From Misgurnus anguillicaudatus (Eukaryota; Chordata; Actinopteri; Cypriniformes; Cobitidae), in the NCBI RefSeq assembly GCF_027580225.2, contig NC_073346.2:7528001-7592000 (forward strand): a stretch of 64,000 nucleotides of DNA, in the 5' to 3' direction. Numbering within the stretch: position 1 is the first letter of the stretch; every line of letters starts with the position of its first letter. The notes under the pieces were generated by a model. That model had not been told where the DNA came from. It was given only the letters and a program-made list of their open reading frames with translations, and made no database searches. Positions 46,756-57,008 of the stretch are shown piece after piece. A program made the translations under genes and the position numbers.

Positions 46756-49700
46756 TTATTTTTTTCCAGCCATCTTTTTGGAAATTTCGACTGCGATCCG
46801 AAAACTTTCCTTGAGGTTTGACTTTAGGTTCTTTACATACTGAGAGTGTGTCACATCCATCTTGTCTTTTATGGGTAATCCAAATGCTAGATCTACTGGA
46901 AGCCTAGGTTGTCGCCCAAACATTAGCTCATAAGGGCTAAACCCGGTGGTCTCATTTCTGGTACAGTTGTAAGCGTGTACGAGTGGCTTTACAAACTCTT
47001 TCCAGCAACTTTTCTTCTTGGCTTCCAAAGTTCCAAGCATGTTTAGCAAGGTCCTGTTGAATCTTTCAACTGGGTTTCCCCTCGGATGGTATGGGGTTGT
47101 CCTGACTTTCCGCACTCCAGCAATGTCACACAATTCCTTAATTAGCTGTGACTCAAAATCAGGGCCTTGATCGCTGTGAAGGCGTTCTGGATAGCCATAG
47201 TAACATATGAACTGCTCCCACAGACACTTCGCAACAGTCTTGGCTTTTTGGTTTGGAGTAGGAATAGCCAGGGCATATTTAGTAAAGTGATCTGTTATTA
47301 CCAACACATCCTTAGTGTTGCTGCGATCAGGCTCAAGTGTAAGAAAATCCATGCATACTAACTGTAAAGGCCGGTTGGTTGTAATGTTCACTAGTGGTGC
47401 AGCCTTTTCAGGTAGGACCTTTCGCCGTATACATCGACCACATGTTCTGATCTTATACTCTATGTCCGAAGCCATTTTGGGCCAATAGAAACGGTTCCGC
47501 ACCAACTCTAAAGTACGGTCAATTCCCATATGACCAAGGTCATCATGTAGATATTTAAGGACGTCGGAATGAAATTCTTCCGGCAGAACCAACTGATATG
47601 TTGTCTTATCAGATACACTTCTCCTTCGATAGAGAACTCCATCATGGAACTCCAACCGTTCCTTTTCTCTGAGAAGGTAAGGTAACCTAGGAAGAGCGTC
47701 ACGGACAGTTCTTGAAGGAGATTCTCCAGTCTGAATTTGGGTGATAACTTCTCTGATACAGGGATCGGCCAGTTGAGCTCTTTGGATCTCTAAAGAAGAT
47801 AGATGGGGAATACTTGGTAATCCCCCACAATGGTCTTCTTGTGAGTAATCATCAGGCACTGCAGCCATCTGCATTGTCAGAGAACTAATGAAGGTAACAG
47901 GTAAGTCGTGCACATACTCTGACTGTTGGGTAAGACGACTGTCACATATGGCTCTCACTACTTCACTGCTAATTTTTCTCTCTCCTGCCTCTTCAGTGAG
48001 CCGTTCAACAAAGGTAAGTATTTGGTTCTGTTCATTGTGAGAGGCATCATCTACAGAAAGGTTTGTATGAGGTCGGCGAGACAATCCATCAGCGTCAATG
48101 TTTTGCCTCCCGCACCTGTACTGCAGCTTAAAGTCATAAGTAGAGAGCGCAGCTAACCACCTATACCCTGCTGCATCAAGCTTGGCAGTGGAAAGGACAT
48201 AGGTTAGGGGGTTACTATCTGTCACTACTGTGAAGGTGCTGCCATAAAGGAAATCATGGAATTTCTCTGTGACCGCCCATTTTAACGCTAGGAATTCTAA
48301 TTTATGGGCGGGATACTTGGATTCGCTGGATGAGAGTCCCCGACTTGCATAAGCAACTACCCTCATTTGCCCGTCCTGCTCTTGGTATAAAGCGGCACCT
48401 AGCCCTGATGTGCTAGCATCTGTGTGCAGAACATATGGTAATTTTGGGTTAGCGAATGCTAATACGGGAGCAGTAGTGAGTTCCTCAATTATTTGATCAA
48501 ATGCTCTTTGGCAAGTAGTTGTCCATCTACTGCTGAAAGAATCCTTCGGGTTCCAATACTGTCCACTTTTATTTGGCTTTGTGTCCCGACGAGCAGGGGG
48601 GTATCCTGAAGTTAAGTCATTTAGGGGCTTGACTTTTTTTGAGAAATCTCTGACAAAATGGCGGTAATAACCTACAAATCCTAGAAAGGAACGAAGTTCT
48701 TTCAGATTCCTAGGAACCGGCCAGGTTTTGACAGCTGCCACTTTGTCTGGATCGGTCTGCACACCTTTGTCGGACACTATATGTCCAAGGTACCTGACTG
48801 AGGACTGTGCAAAGATGCATTTCTCTGGAGCAAGTTTTAAACCATATTCCTTGAGCCTGTTTAAGACCCTGAATAGCCTTTCTTCATGCTCGTCCAAGTC
48901 TTTGGAGAACACAATTATATCATCAATAAACACGAGAACTTCACGGAGATTAATGTCTGCCATGCACTTCTCCATGATTCTCTGAAAAGTGCTTGGTGCA
49001 TTAGTGACCCCTTGTGGCATACGGTTAAATTCGTAGAATCCCAAGGGACACACAAACGCGGTCTTTGCCTTATCCTTCTCCTCGACCTCAATTTGGTAAA
49101 ATCCAGACTTCAGGTCAAGTACCGAGAACCACTTGGATCCTGTCAAAGCCATGAAGGTATCCTCCAGTTTTGGAAGTGCATAAGCATCTTTTATGGTTCG
49201 TTGGTTCAGTTTCCGATAGTCTATACATAATCTGACATCGCCACTTTTCTTTTTCACAACGACAATTGGTGAGGAATAAGGGGACACAGATTCTCGTATG
49301 ACTCCTGCATCGAGCAACTCCTGTAGATGTTTCTTTACTGCTTCCATATCCTCTGGATGTATAGGCCTGGCCCGGTGTTTAAAAGGGGTCTCGTCTGTAA
49401 GGTTGATTTTATGTTTAACTTTGTCAGTGCACCCGAAATCTTGAGAATGTAAAGAAAAAACTTCTGGCATTTCCCTTAACCGACTGGTAAGCCTGTCTTT
49501 CCATTCTGGCGGAATGGACGAATCTCCAAAATTGAATTCAAGAGAAGACTTCAGAGTGGGTTCTGTATCAACCTCACTGGCTGACTGTTTACTAGGATTC
49601 ACAGACTGAACAGCCTTTAGTTCAGCCACAATACATCTGGAAGGAATGGTGATGTCATGAGTGGTGGGATTGGAAATCACCACAGGTAAGTAACAAGGGT

Positions 49701-50409
49701 TTAACTCCCCAAGGGTAGCTATGCATGTCTTTACAATCAAGCCACCAGGTAAGGAAGAAAAGGTTGGGTGTTCAACAACTACCCATTTGTCAGGGTACAC
49801 TCTTTGAACAGATGCTGTTCCGCAAAGAACTGTGCTTTGACCAGCTGGAATTACTTGGGGTTGCTTCTCAGGTAAACGCACCAGCCCGACATTTCCTTCC
49901 ACAGCCTGGTTTTGACGCAACTCTAGGATTTTAAGAACTTGCTTGTACCCATAAGAGGGTGAAAAGTAACGAGGTTTTTGATGTGAAAAGTCCTTATAAA
50001 GCTCATCCAAGGTATTTGTGCCAATCAATACAGATGGCTGAAAGGCAGATGGAAGATCAGGAATAACAAGAGCTAAGGTAGGTACATCCATGTTGACTCC
50101 AACAAATTCTCTGGGAAAGGTGATGGTGAGTTCGACGTAACCAAGGTAGGGGACATTTTGACCGTTGGCACTCTCAACCTCAAGTAAATTACCTAAAGAA
50201 TGAATTTGTTGGTCACTTAGGTTTTTATTGTAGAAAGACTGCGTGATGGTGGTAACTTGTGAACCAGTATCGAGCAAACAGTCACACGTTACTCCTGCTA
50301 TGTTCACTTGGGTGGTGCATCTGGCTCCAATTAATCCTCTGGGTAACATTGGTTGTCGTGAATTACTCTGTGCTCGAGCTATCAACACTTTTTGTGGTTT
50401 GGGACACAT
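46756..50409 (-). CDS. pol: Ty3/gypsy Pol: protease, RT, RNase H, integrase
   Basis: The 1,217-residue frame encodes the enzymes that copy and insert the element. Protease: LLDTGSQ, D47. Reverse transcriptase about 340-520: LDLKSGF with D432, and FIDD at 494-497 (D496, D497). RNase H about 655-780: HTDAS D664, E705, D731. Integrase: zinc-binding H955/H960 and C990/C993, catalytic D1021 (CMDFL), D1080 (HSDQGPDF) and E1115 (NPVERFNR). The order RT-RNase H-integrase is that of Ty3/gypsy. The frame ends at KKMAGKK because a run of seven A shifts it; the integrase tail continues out of frame at 45,684-46,757. Relative to gag, pol is in the -1 frame. It opens about 15 bp upstream of the gag stop, so expression through frameshifting is likely, though no classical slippery heptamer is seen. 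Confidence 0.95.
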   Translation of the reverse strand: MCPKPQKVLIARAQSNSRQPMLPRGLIGARCTTQVNIAGVTCDCLLDTGSQVTTITQSFYNKNLSDQQIHSLGNLLEVESANGQNVPYLGYVELTITFPREFVGVNMDVPTLALVIPDLPSAFQPSVLIGTNTLDELYKDFSHQKPRYFSPSYGYKQVLKILELRQNQAVEGNVGLVRLPEKQPQVIPAGQSTVLCGTASVQRVYPDKWVVVEHPTFSSLPGGLIVKTCIATLGELNPCYLPVVISNPTTHDITIPSRCIVAELKAVQSVNPSKQSASEVDTEPTLKSSLEFNFGDSSIPPEWKDRLTSRLREMPEVFSLHSQDFGCTDKVKHKINLTDETPFKHRARPIHPEDMEAVKKHLQELLDAGVIRESVSPYSSPIVVVKKKSGDVRLCIDYRKLNQRTIKDAYALPKLEDTFMALTGSKWFSVLDLKSGFYQIEVEEKDKAKTAFVCPLGFYEFNRMPQGVTNAPSTFQRIMEKCMADINLREVLVFIDDIIVFSKDLDEHEERLFRVLNRLKEYGLKLAPEKCIFAQSSVRYLGHIVSDKGVQTDPDKVAAVKTWPVPRNLKELRSFLGFVGYYRHFVRDFSKKVKPLNDLTSGYPPARRDTKPNKSGQYWNPKDSFSSRWTTTCQRAFDQIIEELTTAPVLAFANPKLPYVLHTDASTSGLGAALYQEQDGQMRVVAYASRGLSSSESKYPAHKLEFLALKWAVTEKFHDFLYGSTFTVVTDSNPLTYVLSTAKLDAAGYRWLAALSTYDFKLQYRCGRQNIDADGLSRRPHTNLSVDDASHNEQNQILTFVERLTEEAGERKISSEVVRAICDSRLTQQSEYVHDLPVTFISSLTMQMAAVPDDYSQEDHCGGLPSIPHLSSLEIQRAQLADPCIREVITQIQTGESPSRTVRDALPRLPYLLREKERLEFHDGVLYRRRSVSDKTTYQLVLPEEFHSDVLKYLHDDLGHMGIDRTLELVRNRFYWPKMASDIEYKIRTCGRCIRRKVLPEKAAPLVNITTNRPLQLVCMDFLTLEPDRSNTKDVLVITDHFTKYALAIPTPNQKAKTVAKCLWEQFICYYGYPERLHSDQGPDFESQLIKELCDIAGVRKVRTTPYHPRGNPVERFNRTLLNMLGTLEAKKKSCWKEFVKPLVHAYNCTRNETTGFSPYELMFGRQPRLPVDLAFGLPIKDKMDVTHSQYVKNLKSNLKESFRIAVEISKKMAGKK

Positions 50410-50453
50410 TGATTTGGTTCCAGTTCCGGTTTGTCCAGCAGCAGGAACTGCTT

Positions 50454-52106
50454 TTAGTTTGACTGCGGCTTAAGGTTGCCATACTGCAAATCCCATTCGC
50501 TTTGACGCTTTTTGAGTTGTTCTCTTTTTTCTGCTACTAACATGGGATTAGGATCATTTGAGCAGGAGCTGGCAATATGCCCCTCCTCTCCACACCTAAA
50601 GCAGTAACCTGGCTTAGGTCTAGCTGGCTGTGATTTGTCTGAAATTTTGTCTTTTCTCTTAGAACTACACGTGTCCTGACTACTCTCAGGTTTGACAGCA
50701 CTAATCTTTGGGTTTTGCTTCTCTTTGGACTGTTTTGAAGTTAGCACTGCGAGCTGCTTTTGGAGCTGCGTTATTTGGCTTGCTAACTGAGCAGTGACGG
50801 AATGTAACTGGGTCACATCATCACTAATGGCTGTTTGAGAATTTACCACAACACGTGGCTTAGGATTACCTAAGTGTTGTTTCATCCGTACATTTTTTGA
50901 AGCTTGTTTGCTCTCCTCAGTACGTAACATTGTCATCAGTTCAGCAAAGGACGGAGGTGAGTTCTTTTTCTGCTCTAATTGCAACTCTAGAAGCAAGGGG
51001 CTTTCCCAACATCCCCTGCAAAACTGTTTAAGCAGATGTTTGTCGACCTCTGAACTAAGTACTCCACCACGTCGCATGGTAGTCTGCAATGCCACATGCA
51101 GTCGTTGTAAGTACGCAGATGGCTTTTCACCTGGGTTCTGGAATGTATTTAGAAATTTGGCGAATAATTCATCACCATCCTCAATGGGAGCAAAAGCAGA
51201 GTCAAGTAGCTGAATGTAAGCTGAAGGCGTTGCTGTGGGACTAAGAGATTTCACAATGTCTGCTGCTGGGGACAAAAGACTTTCACAGATTCTACGAACT
51301 CTGTGGAAATCAGATACTGTTGGGTCTTGACAGAGAAGTTCAGCACTGGTGCGCCAAGTTTCATAATCAGCCTCATTGGGTGGGTGGGGAACTCGCCCGG
51401 AGAAAGCACGGAGCCGCAATGGTGAATTCCCAGACATTGCAAAGTCACTTGTGCGTACAAGGTGCTCCACTACAACTTTTTGCACTGCAGGTGGGTTTAA
51501 GTCACTTACAGTGAATGATGGGGACCTTGGGCTTGCGGCTGCAGATGCTGGTGGAACAGTATGATGTTGTGCAGCATTTATTGGCACTTGAGACTGCTTA
51601 AAGGTGAACTCAGTCTGGGGCGGATCTGCTGAATGAACAGGTAATGACTCGTCAGCTCCTACAGGGGTAGGTTCAAGACATGGCTTTTGGATAATTGTCT
51701 CCTGAATATGATCTAGCATGCCCTTCAGAACATCCTCAAAGCTTTCCCCACTACGACTCGCTAATTCTTTCAGATCATTGAGATAACTTTGGGTTGTGGT
51801 TTTTCCCAGCTTCTGAATATAAGTGTCTGATAGAGCTGTTACATGAAAAGAGATGTCAGGATTATCTTCTGCTTGCTGAACATAGGGAAGCTTTTCCTGG
51901 AGGTTTTGAACTGCTAGTCCAGAGCTGAATTCAACTATTAAAGACTTCTTTGACTCTAAGCTAGGATCAATCACTGGGATGGATCTAATAATTGACCCAT
52001 ACTGCGCCAGGAAGTCTAATATTTCTTCATCCACTTCAGTATCAGTTATGCCGCTAATTAAAACAGCATTTGGAACTTTCACGCCCTCTTTCTCTACAAC
52101 CTCCAT
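50454..52106 (-). CDS. gag: Gag, PNMA-like, with CCHC zinc knuckle
   Basis: This is the structural capsid protein of the retrotransposon. The open frame begins at 52,163 without an ATG and an in-frame TGA lies upstream, so I take the first ATG at 52,106 (550 residues). An N-terminal stretch (VLISGITDTEVDEEILDFL) resembles the RRM-like start of PNMA proteins. A central capsid region (FSGRVPHPP, AADIVKSL, FLNTFQNPGEKPSAYLQRL) is strikingly like the PNMA capsid-like domain. Near the end is one zinc knuckle, CFRCGEEGHIASSC, for RNA binding. Vertebrate PNMA genes are known to derive from Ty3/gypsy Gag, so this element looks like a living relative of that source. Likeness is judged by eye. Confidence 0.9.
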   Translation of the reverse strand: MEVVEKEGVKVPNAVLISGITDTEVDEEILDFLAQYGSIIRSIPVIDPSLESKKSLIVEFSSGLAVQNLQEKLPYVQQAEDNPDISFHVTALSDTYIQKLGKTTTQSYLNDLKELASRSGESFEDVLKGMLDHIQETIIQKPCLEPTPVGADESLPVHSADPPQTEFTFKQSQVPINAAQHHTVPPASAAASPRSPSFTVSDLNPPAVQKVVVEHLVRTSDFAMSGNSPLRLRAFSGRVPHPPNEADYETWRTSAELLCQDPTVSDFHRVRRICESLLSPAADIVKSLSPTATPSAYIQLLDSAFAPIEDGDELFAKFLNTFQNPGEKPSAYLQRLHVALQTTMRRGGVLSSEVDKHLLKQFCRGCWESPLLLELQLEQKKNSPPSFAELMTMLRTEESKQASKNVRMKQHLGNPKPRVVVNSQTAISDDVTQLHSVTAQLASQITQLQKQLAVLTSKQSKEKQNPKISAVKPESSQDTCSSKRKDKISDKSQPARPKPGYCFRCGEEGHIASSCSNDPNPMLVAEKREQLKKRQSEWDLQYGNLKPQSN

Positions 52107-52219
52107 TTGTTTTTGTTTTTTCACTTCTTCTACAACTGTTTTCAAAATGGCTAACTCCCTCACTAAAAAAATGGGAACTTTAAATGATCATTAGTAAGTG
52201 TGTGTGTGTTTTCCTTTGC

Positions 52220-52237
52220 CTCCTGGCTGGCTCGCCA
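52220..52237 (-). promoter_or_regulatory. Primer binding site for tRNA-Arg
   Basis: On the coding strand TGGCGAGCCAGCCAGGAG begins 6 bases after the 5' LTR. All 18 bases are complementary to the 3' end of vertebrate tRNA-Arg(ACG) including its CCA, as I know that sequence. Reverse transcription should start here. Confidence 0.85.
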
Positions 52238-52243
52238 CGAATA

Positions 52244-53636
52244 TGTAGCCCCTATGAGGCTTCTTAGGGATGACTACTCACTGAAATGTAGCTATATATT
52301 AGGCCAGATAGATCAGAAGACAACACGGTTCGTAGGAGGCAATGGCACACACACACACACGTATATATATAGTTTGAATGTAAATGTTTATGTATGTTGT
52401 GTTATAATTGTTACCAAAGAAAAGCAAATTTAAGTATGACAATATCACAATATAAACAAATTAAAATAAAAGGAATGTAAAAGAAAGCAAACCAACTCTA
52501 AAAGTAGAGTAACAATTCGTATAATAAACAATATAGACTCAAGTGCAAAAAATCTCCTTAGAATATATAGTTCAACAAAGTTCAAGTATATCAGTTCAAA
52601 TGAGATTAATAATTTCTCTTTCTTTAGTTCCTTAGAATGAATGTTCCAGTGCTTCAATAATCAAACCTTCAATAATCCAGTGAAACGATTTGTAGAAATT
52701 GCAACGCAGATATCAACAGAAGAAAAGTAGGTGTCTCATGGTGGCTCGCCATCTCACACTATGCACATTCGAAGTTCCAGATTAATGCAGTCCACAGTAA
52801 AGAGATCCAGAATCTGATTTCTCAGATAACAAAACTGGCCTGTGCACAACACACAGGATACACACTTAATCAATGTATACATCACATGCATCTCTCATTA
52901 TACATACACTTTAAACTTTTATACATATCTACTTTCATATAATACACACATTTATTCAATATAAACAGAACATTTATCCTTTAACACATGAACATAGTAT
53001 TAAATCATACATTTTCACATATATGCTCAAAATAATCATACAAAACTCACCGATTCCCTCATATAACAAAAATATATTTTAATCTCCTTCAGATTTTCAC
53101 CGGATGATGACCGGATGGCCTACATCATAGGATTTCAACACGAAAACAGCACGTGGATAACAAAACAAAAGGTAAGTTCTACTAAGATCTGTTACATTTT
53201 ATTTTTCAACAAAATAATGACAAAATAACTTACAGTTTTATCTTCCAGGTGTATTTCTCGAATAAACCTCTCAAAAATCCAAACTTTATCAAAGATTTGA
53301 GCAACATGTGGCTCATGCTTCAGTTCTCATGCTCTCTATCTTTCCCCTTTCCAGCAGCTTCTGCCTAGGGCGGAGTCAGCGTGACCTACTTACATACAAC
53401 TGGCTGCCCAGTTGTGCAGTGCAGATCAATATCACAAATCAGAACAAGTTTACAACAAAAACTTTTTCTTTAGTTTTTTTTTCCTTTGTTTTTACTTATA
53501 TTGTAAATAAACCATCACTGATAGAAAACTTTATCTTCATTTCACTACTAGAAATGTCTTTGTTCATTTATCATTTAATACAATTATTTATTTTATCACT
53601 ACCTCAGACTACAAATGTTTTTGAGCCTGGGTTACA
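52244..53636 (-). repeat. 5' LTR of the Ty3/gypsy element
   Basis: This is the upstream LTR for the minus-strand genes. It should hold the promoter and ends GGGGCTACA before the primer site. It matches the 3' LTR closely; differences include a shorter CA run and a few single bases. Confidence 0.95.
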
Positions 53637-54349
53637 CATGTTTTTGTCCTGAGCTGGTTGTTGTTGGTCGAATCTTGCTGTTAAGACTTGAGACAACCCG
53701 GCGCTGTAAACTTTTTCATATCTGATCAATAAATATTCAATTTAGATATTTGTGTCTTTCCTCCAATTATGAACATGCAGATGGACGCCTTAAAGTCCAA
53801 CAATAGATGCGGTATATCTTTGTTAACGGGCCATTACCGGACATATTTATGGCTAAACATTAACACATTACATATCTCCGGACACATTTACAGCACATCG
53901 ATACTACATCGATACATTTACACCCGAACAGATAGTCGCGTAAACAAGACTTGCTAAGGGATAAACACTAGTCAAAATATATTCTAAACAGTGATATTGT
54001 TTTATGACATATTGTATATTTACATCACACCATACAATCATACTGTTTAACGCATGACATATCTCCGGGCTCATTTACAGCACAATGTTACACCCGAGCA
54101 AATAAAGAAGCCTTATTGATAAGTCGGCATGGACACTATAGTTATAGTAGTGATATTGCTTTATAACATATTCACATTACACTAATCAGCATACGGTTTA
54201 ATGTAAGAACTATCATTTTAATGTAAACAAGTTGCCAATTACGAGACGTTTCTATAAAGTCATAATGAATATCTGCATGCAAATAGTCAGTATACAGTAT
54301 ATAAAAGTTTACATCACACAACATTTCAACAAATGTAGGTAAAACTTAC

Positions 54350-54537
54350 TCTTCAGAAATTATTTCCTCAGCTGGATCAAGTCGCTCTTCAAAATACAAA
54401 CGTTCATCATCAGAGTCCTGCTCTTCGTCTGAAGAAACAGTGAACTCTTCCTCGCTGTCCAGGAGCATCTGTATAGCTTCCTCACCTGTAAAGCGTGTCA
54501 TCTTCCCAGCGCGTTGATAAGTGGATGAAACTGTCAA
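54350..54537 (-). pseudogene. First exon of a piggyBac-like transposase gene
   Basis: From an inner Met at 54,501 the frame reads MTRFTGEEAIQMLLDSEEEF, then a very acidic stretch (SSDEEQDSDDERLYFEE). This is the usual acidic N-terminus of piggyBac-type transposases; an upstream Met at 54,537 is also possible. AGA|GTAAGT at the end is a good splice donor, and the frame stops right after it, so this is probably exon 1. No further exons, DDD catalytic domain or cysteine-rich tail are seen in the remaining element. The gene is therefore incomplete. Confidence 0.65.
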
Positions 54538-55757
54538 AACTCACTGCTTCTTAAAGCATTGTTTGGGGGCGTTGATCTTGTTTGCATAGCCCGCATTAGG
54601 TAATTTCCATATGAATGGCGCGCACACGGTAGGTGGGATCACATTAGCGCTAATGAGGTCGAGCCAGAAAAACTTTACCTCTCTTTACTTACATGTCGAT
54701 TACACAAACAGACAATGAGTTATTCAGATTTTAATTACATAATGTAAAAGTAGACATTTCAGGCTTTCTTTAGACATATGTATCATGTTCGTGTGACAAG
54801 TATTGGCGGAGTTATCAGTTCATGTTTGAAATGTGTTTGAGGAAAATGGTCAAGGAGACAGAGATGTCGAAATGCACTCCCTGTTTATTTTCTTTATTTG
54901 CCAAAAGCACACAGTTTTGTTGTTATTATGAAGGCACTCACATTAAAGTAGAGACTTCACAGTTTCGAATGATGTATTACATGTATGTGTATGATTATGA
55001 ATGACGGAGTATTTTAAGTGGATGTCACAGGAAACAGGAAAAAATGCGTCAAAACGCGGCCCCACGTTTTTGGACCCCAGGGGGTTAAAAGGACAACCCT
55101 ACCCCATTCTGAACCTCAATCCATCCCCTTGCTTTTTTATTATTTACCTGAAATAAATTAACCATAAACTACACCCTGCCCTAACACCAGCTATCATAAT
55201 CCCAAAAATAATTTTTGAAGTGAAAATGATCTATTAAGCTGAAGGTCTTAGACCTTGTTCTTCTGTTGGGGTCCTTTCTTTTTCCTTTTTTTCCCTAGAG
55301 GCTATGGAAATTAATGGGATGGAGATTGGAGATAGCCTGTGCCGGTGCATCCTCTGTGTAATGTGCACAGAGTTTCATTCCCCAAAACCTCTCAGCAAAA
55401 GATCACACTGTGACATGTTAGTAGCCTGTGCCTGTGTCTTTATTTTGCGCAGGAACGTATTTCTACCTCTTTTGCTCCTCCCAGGTGGAAGGGTCTGTGT
55501 GGATCCTGAACCAGAAATTACCCTTTTTGAACATTATGGTGTGGCACAGGGAGCACACTGGGTCGAGGTTTGTTGGACATAACTCAAGTTTTCCTTCAAC
55601 TACATATAAATCTTTCGCCTTTTACTAAAGATTTCCGTGGAGGAGGACGTTGTGAGTTTATTGTATTTTTGGGTGCTCTGCTCACAGCAGAGCTGCGTAA
55701 CTTTGGTCAATTGCAGAAAATCTTTCATTATGGTCTGGTTTGTCGCTAGGTGTTCAG

Positions 55758-56404
55758 TAACGATGGTCGCTTCCGAAGCACCGCTTTATGAGGCTTCGAA
55801 ACTTTTCAAAATCTCTCGTTTCGAATAAATTTGCTCGGAGCTTGTTTCAAACTGGCCAAGTCACGTGATTTTAGCAAACGAGGCTTCATTACGTCATAAC
55901 TCTTTCGAAACGTTTCGAAAATCCGATGGATCACCACTAGGGGGAGTTGGTCACAAATGACCAGTGTCTAATATGGTCAGGTAAACTCGGGTCAGTTTTA
56001 TTACGCAAGTTCATAAAACATGCATCCTTCTGGCTGGTAACACTACCATTTTGTTTACTTTTTGTTGATAGACAGATTTAATGACAAAAATGTGCATAAT
56101 TAAAAGGGGAGATGGTTTTAATGATTTGTTTGCCCTAAATACAACTGAAAAACACACAATACACTTTTAATTATGTCTTAATAAGGTTAAATAATTTTTT
56201 TAAACATGTTTTAATACAAATCTTGCTATTATTTTGTAAAATAAAGTGTAAAATGTTTGGAAAGATCTGCTTTAACACTATTTTGACCAGCAGGTGTCGC
56301 CAGCGAGTGTGGTGTTTCGAACGCTTCGAAGAACTGAATCAATTTCCGAAGCGATTGGTTCAATAGATTCGAAGCTTCGAAAAGTTTCGTTGCTCCCATC
56401 ACCA
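55758..56404. mobile_element. hAT-type MITE in tRNA unit 2
   Basis: GTGTTCAG at 55,750-55,757 and 56,405-56,412. The sequence is nearly identical to the copies in other units; it carries the A-type variant GCTAGG just before the left duplication. Confidence 0.85.
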
Positions 56405-56545
56405 GTGTTCAGTGGCTTTAAACAAAGGAGACTTGTGCCTCCAACATAGGGACGGCGAGAGGTGCGAAAACGGCAAACGAACAGCAGCGCTCAGCTCGTG
56501 CATTAAATCTTACATTTCAATCGGCACTCCAGAAACAAAGCAAAC

Positions 56546-56617
56546 CTCCCCGTCGGGGAATCGAACCCCGGTCTTCCGCGTGACAGGCGGAGATACTGTC
56601 CACTATACTAACGAGGA
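56546..56617 (-). tRNA. tRNA-Asp(GTC)
   Basis: Canonical: anticodon loop CTGTCAC, A box TAGTATAGTGG, B box GGTTCGATTCC, acceptor TCCTCGT/ACGGGGA. Downstream it has only TTT runs (TTTGCTTTGTTTC), a weak pol III stop. Type A of the two spacer-side Asp copies. Confidence 0.97.
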
Positions 56618-56818
56618 CTTCTCTCTCTCGCACGGGCATCACGCCGGCCAACCTCCCCTTCGAAAGAGGACTCTTGGGATTCTGTGGTTATCAAGTTACA
56701 GACACCAGCAGGAGGCGAGGAAGGGAATCGACTGAATCCATGATCAATTCAGTGCAGCTCTAAAACAACAGTTGGTTCAGGACATTCACAGGTCCTGTTG
56801 AGCAACACCTTTCTGCCT

Positions 56819-56890
56819 GCGTTGGTGGTATAGTGGTGAGCATAGCTGCCTTCCAAGCAGTTGACCCGGGTTCGATTCCCGGCCAACGCA
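56819..56890 (+). tRNA. tRNA-Gly(TCC)
   Basis: Identical to the copy at 41,581, with the TTTTT terminator after GCATTGC. Confidence 0.97.
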
Positions 56891-57008
56891 TTGCTTTTTG
56901 CTCGACCACATCGTGAGAACGAGAGCAACGCAGCGCACTTCTTCAGCCGATTTTGATGCGTAAAGGTGGCTCGTGCAAGTTGTTTGAGAAGTCAAACGAA
57001 AAGGACGT

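Larger units (their letters stand above)
45684..46757 (-). pseudogene. C-terminal part of Pol (integrase tail), out of frame
   Basis: This frame continues Pol after the frameshift near 46,757. It begins with the integrase C-terminal module: KGDRVLVRNVRLRGKNK, KWEEMVYVVIDQHG and TGPIRTLHRDLLL, similar to the GPY/F module that binds DNA in Ty3/gypsy integrases. After it come an acidic linker, five ENLPGDPE-type octapeptides and a basic tail. The frame passes through the polypurine tract (FKGGGC) and stops inside the LTR at 45,684. There is no own ATG at the start. It was most likely part of one Pol protein before a single-base change. Confidence 0.85.
44317..53636 (-). mobile_element. Ty3/gypsy LTR retrotransposon, nearly complete
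   Basis: The element is 9.3 kb, read on the minus strand, with LTRs of 1,400 and 1,393 bp, TG...CA ends and a CATG duplication (44,313-44,316 and 53,637-53,640). The order is primer site, gag, pol (protease, reverse transcriptase, RNase H, integrase), polypurine tract. That order is Ty3/gypsy type. No envelope-like gene is seen. The LTRs differ by about ten substitutions and a few indels, so insertion is recent. Pol has one frameshift. Confidence 0.95.
43496..53802 (+). mobile_element. Solo LTR of an endogenous retrovirus-like element, split
   Basis: It starts TGTGGGATTT and ends AGTCCAACA, with ATAG on both sides (43,492-43,495 and 53,803-53,806). Without the Ty3/gypsy insertion it is 983 bp. 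A TATA-like GATAAATACC lies just before the insertion point, and AATAAATATTC with T/GT-rich sequence lies after it, as expected for U3-R-U5. No internal genes of its own remain, so it is a solo LTR. Confidence 0.8.
41878..55084. mobile_element. piggyBac-like element and nested insertions in tRNA unit 2
   Basis: The right end, read inward, is CCCCCTGGGGTCCAAAAACG, next to TTAA at 55,085-55,088. That TTAA continues directly into the tRNA unit (TTAAAAGGACAACCC), so insertion was at the unit's own TTAA. The left border at 41,877 lacks the matching end, and about 205 bp of the unit are gone, so a deletion removed the left junction. The element's own sequence is about 41,878-43,495 and 53,803-55,084. 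Confidence 0.7.

Noticed and set aside
50395..50470. Canonical -1 slippery heptamer between gag and pol
   Set aside because: The overlap has TCAAACTAA, which does not fit the X XXY YYZ pattern in the gag frame, so I did not annotate a frameshift site.
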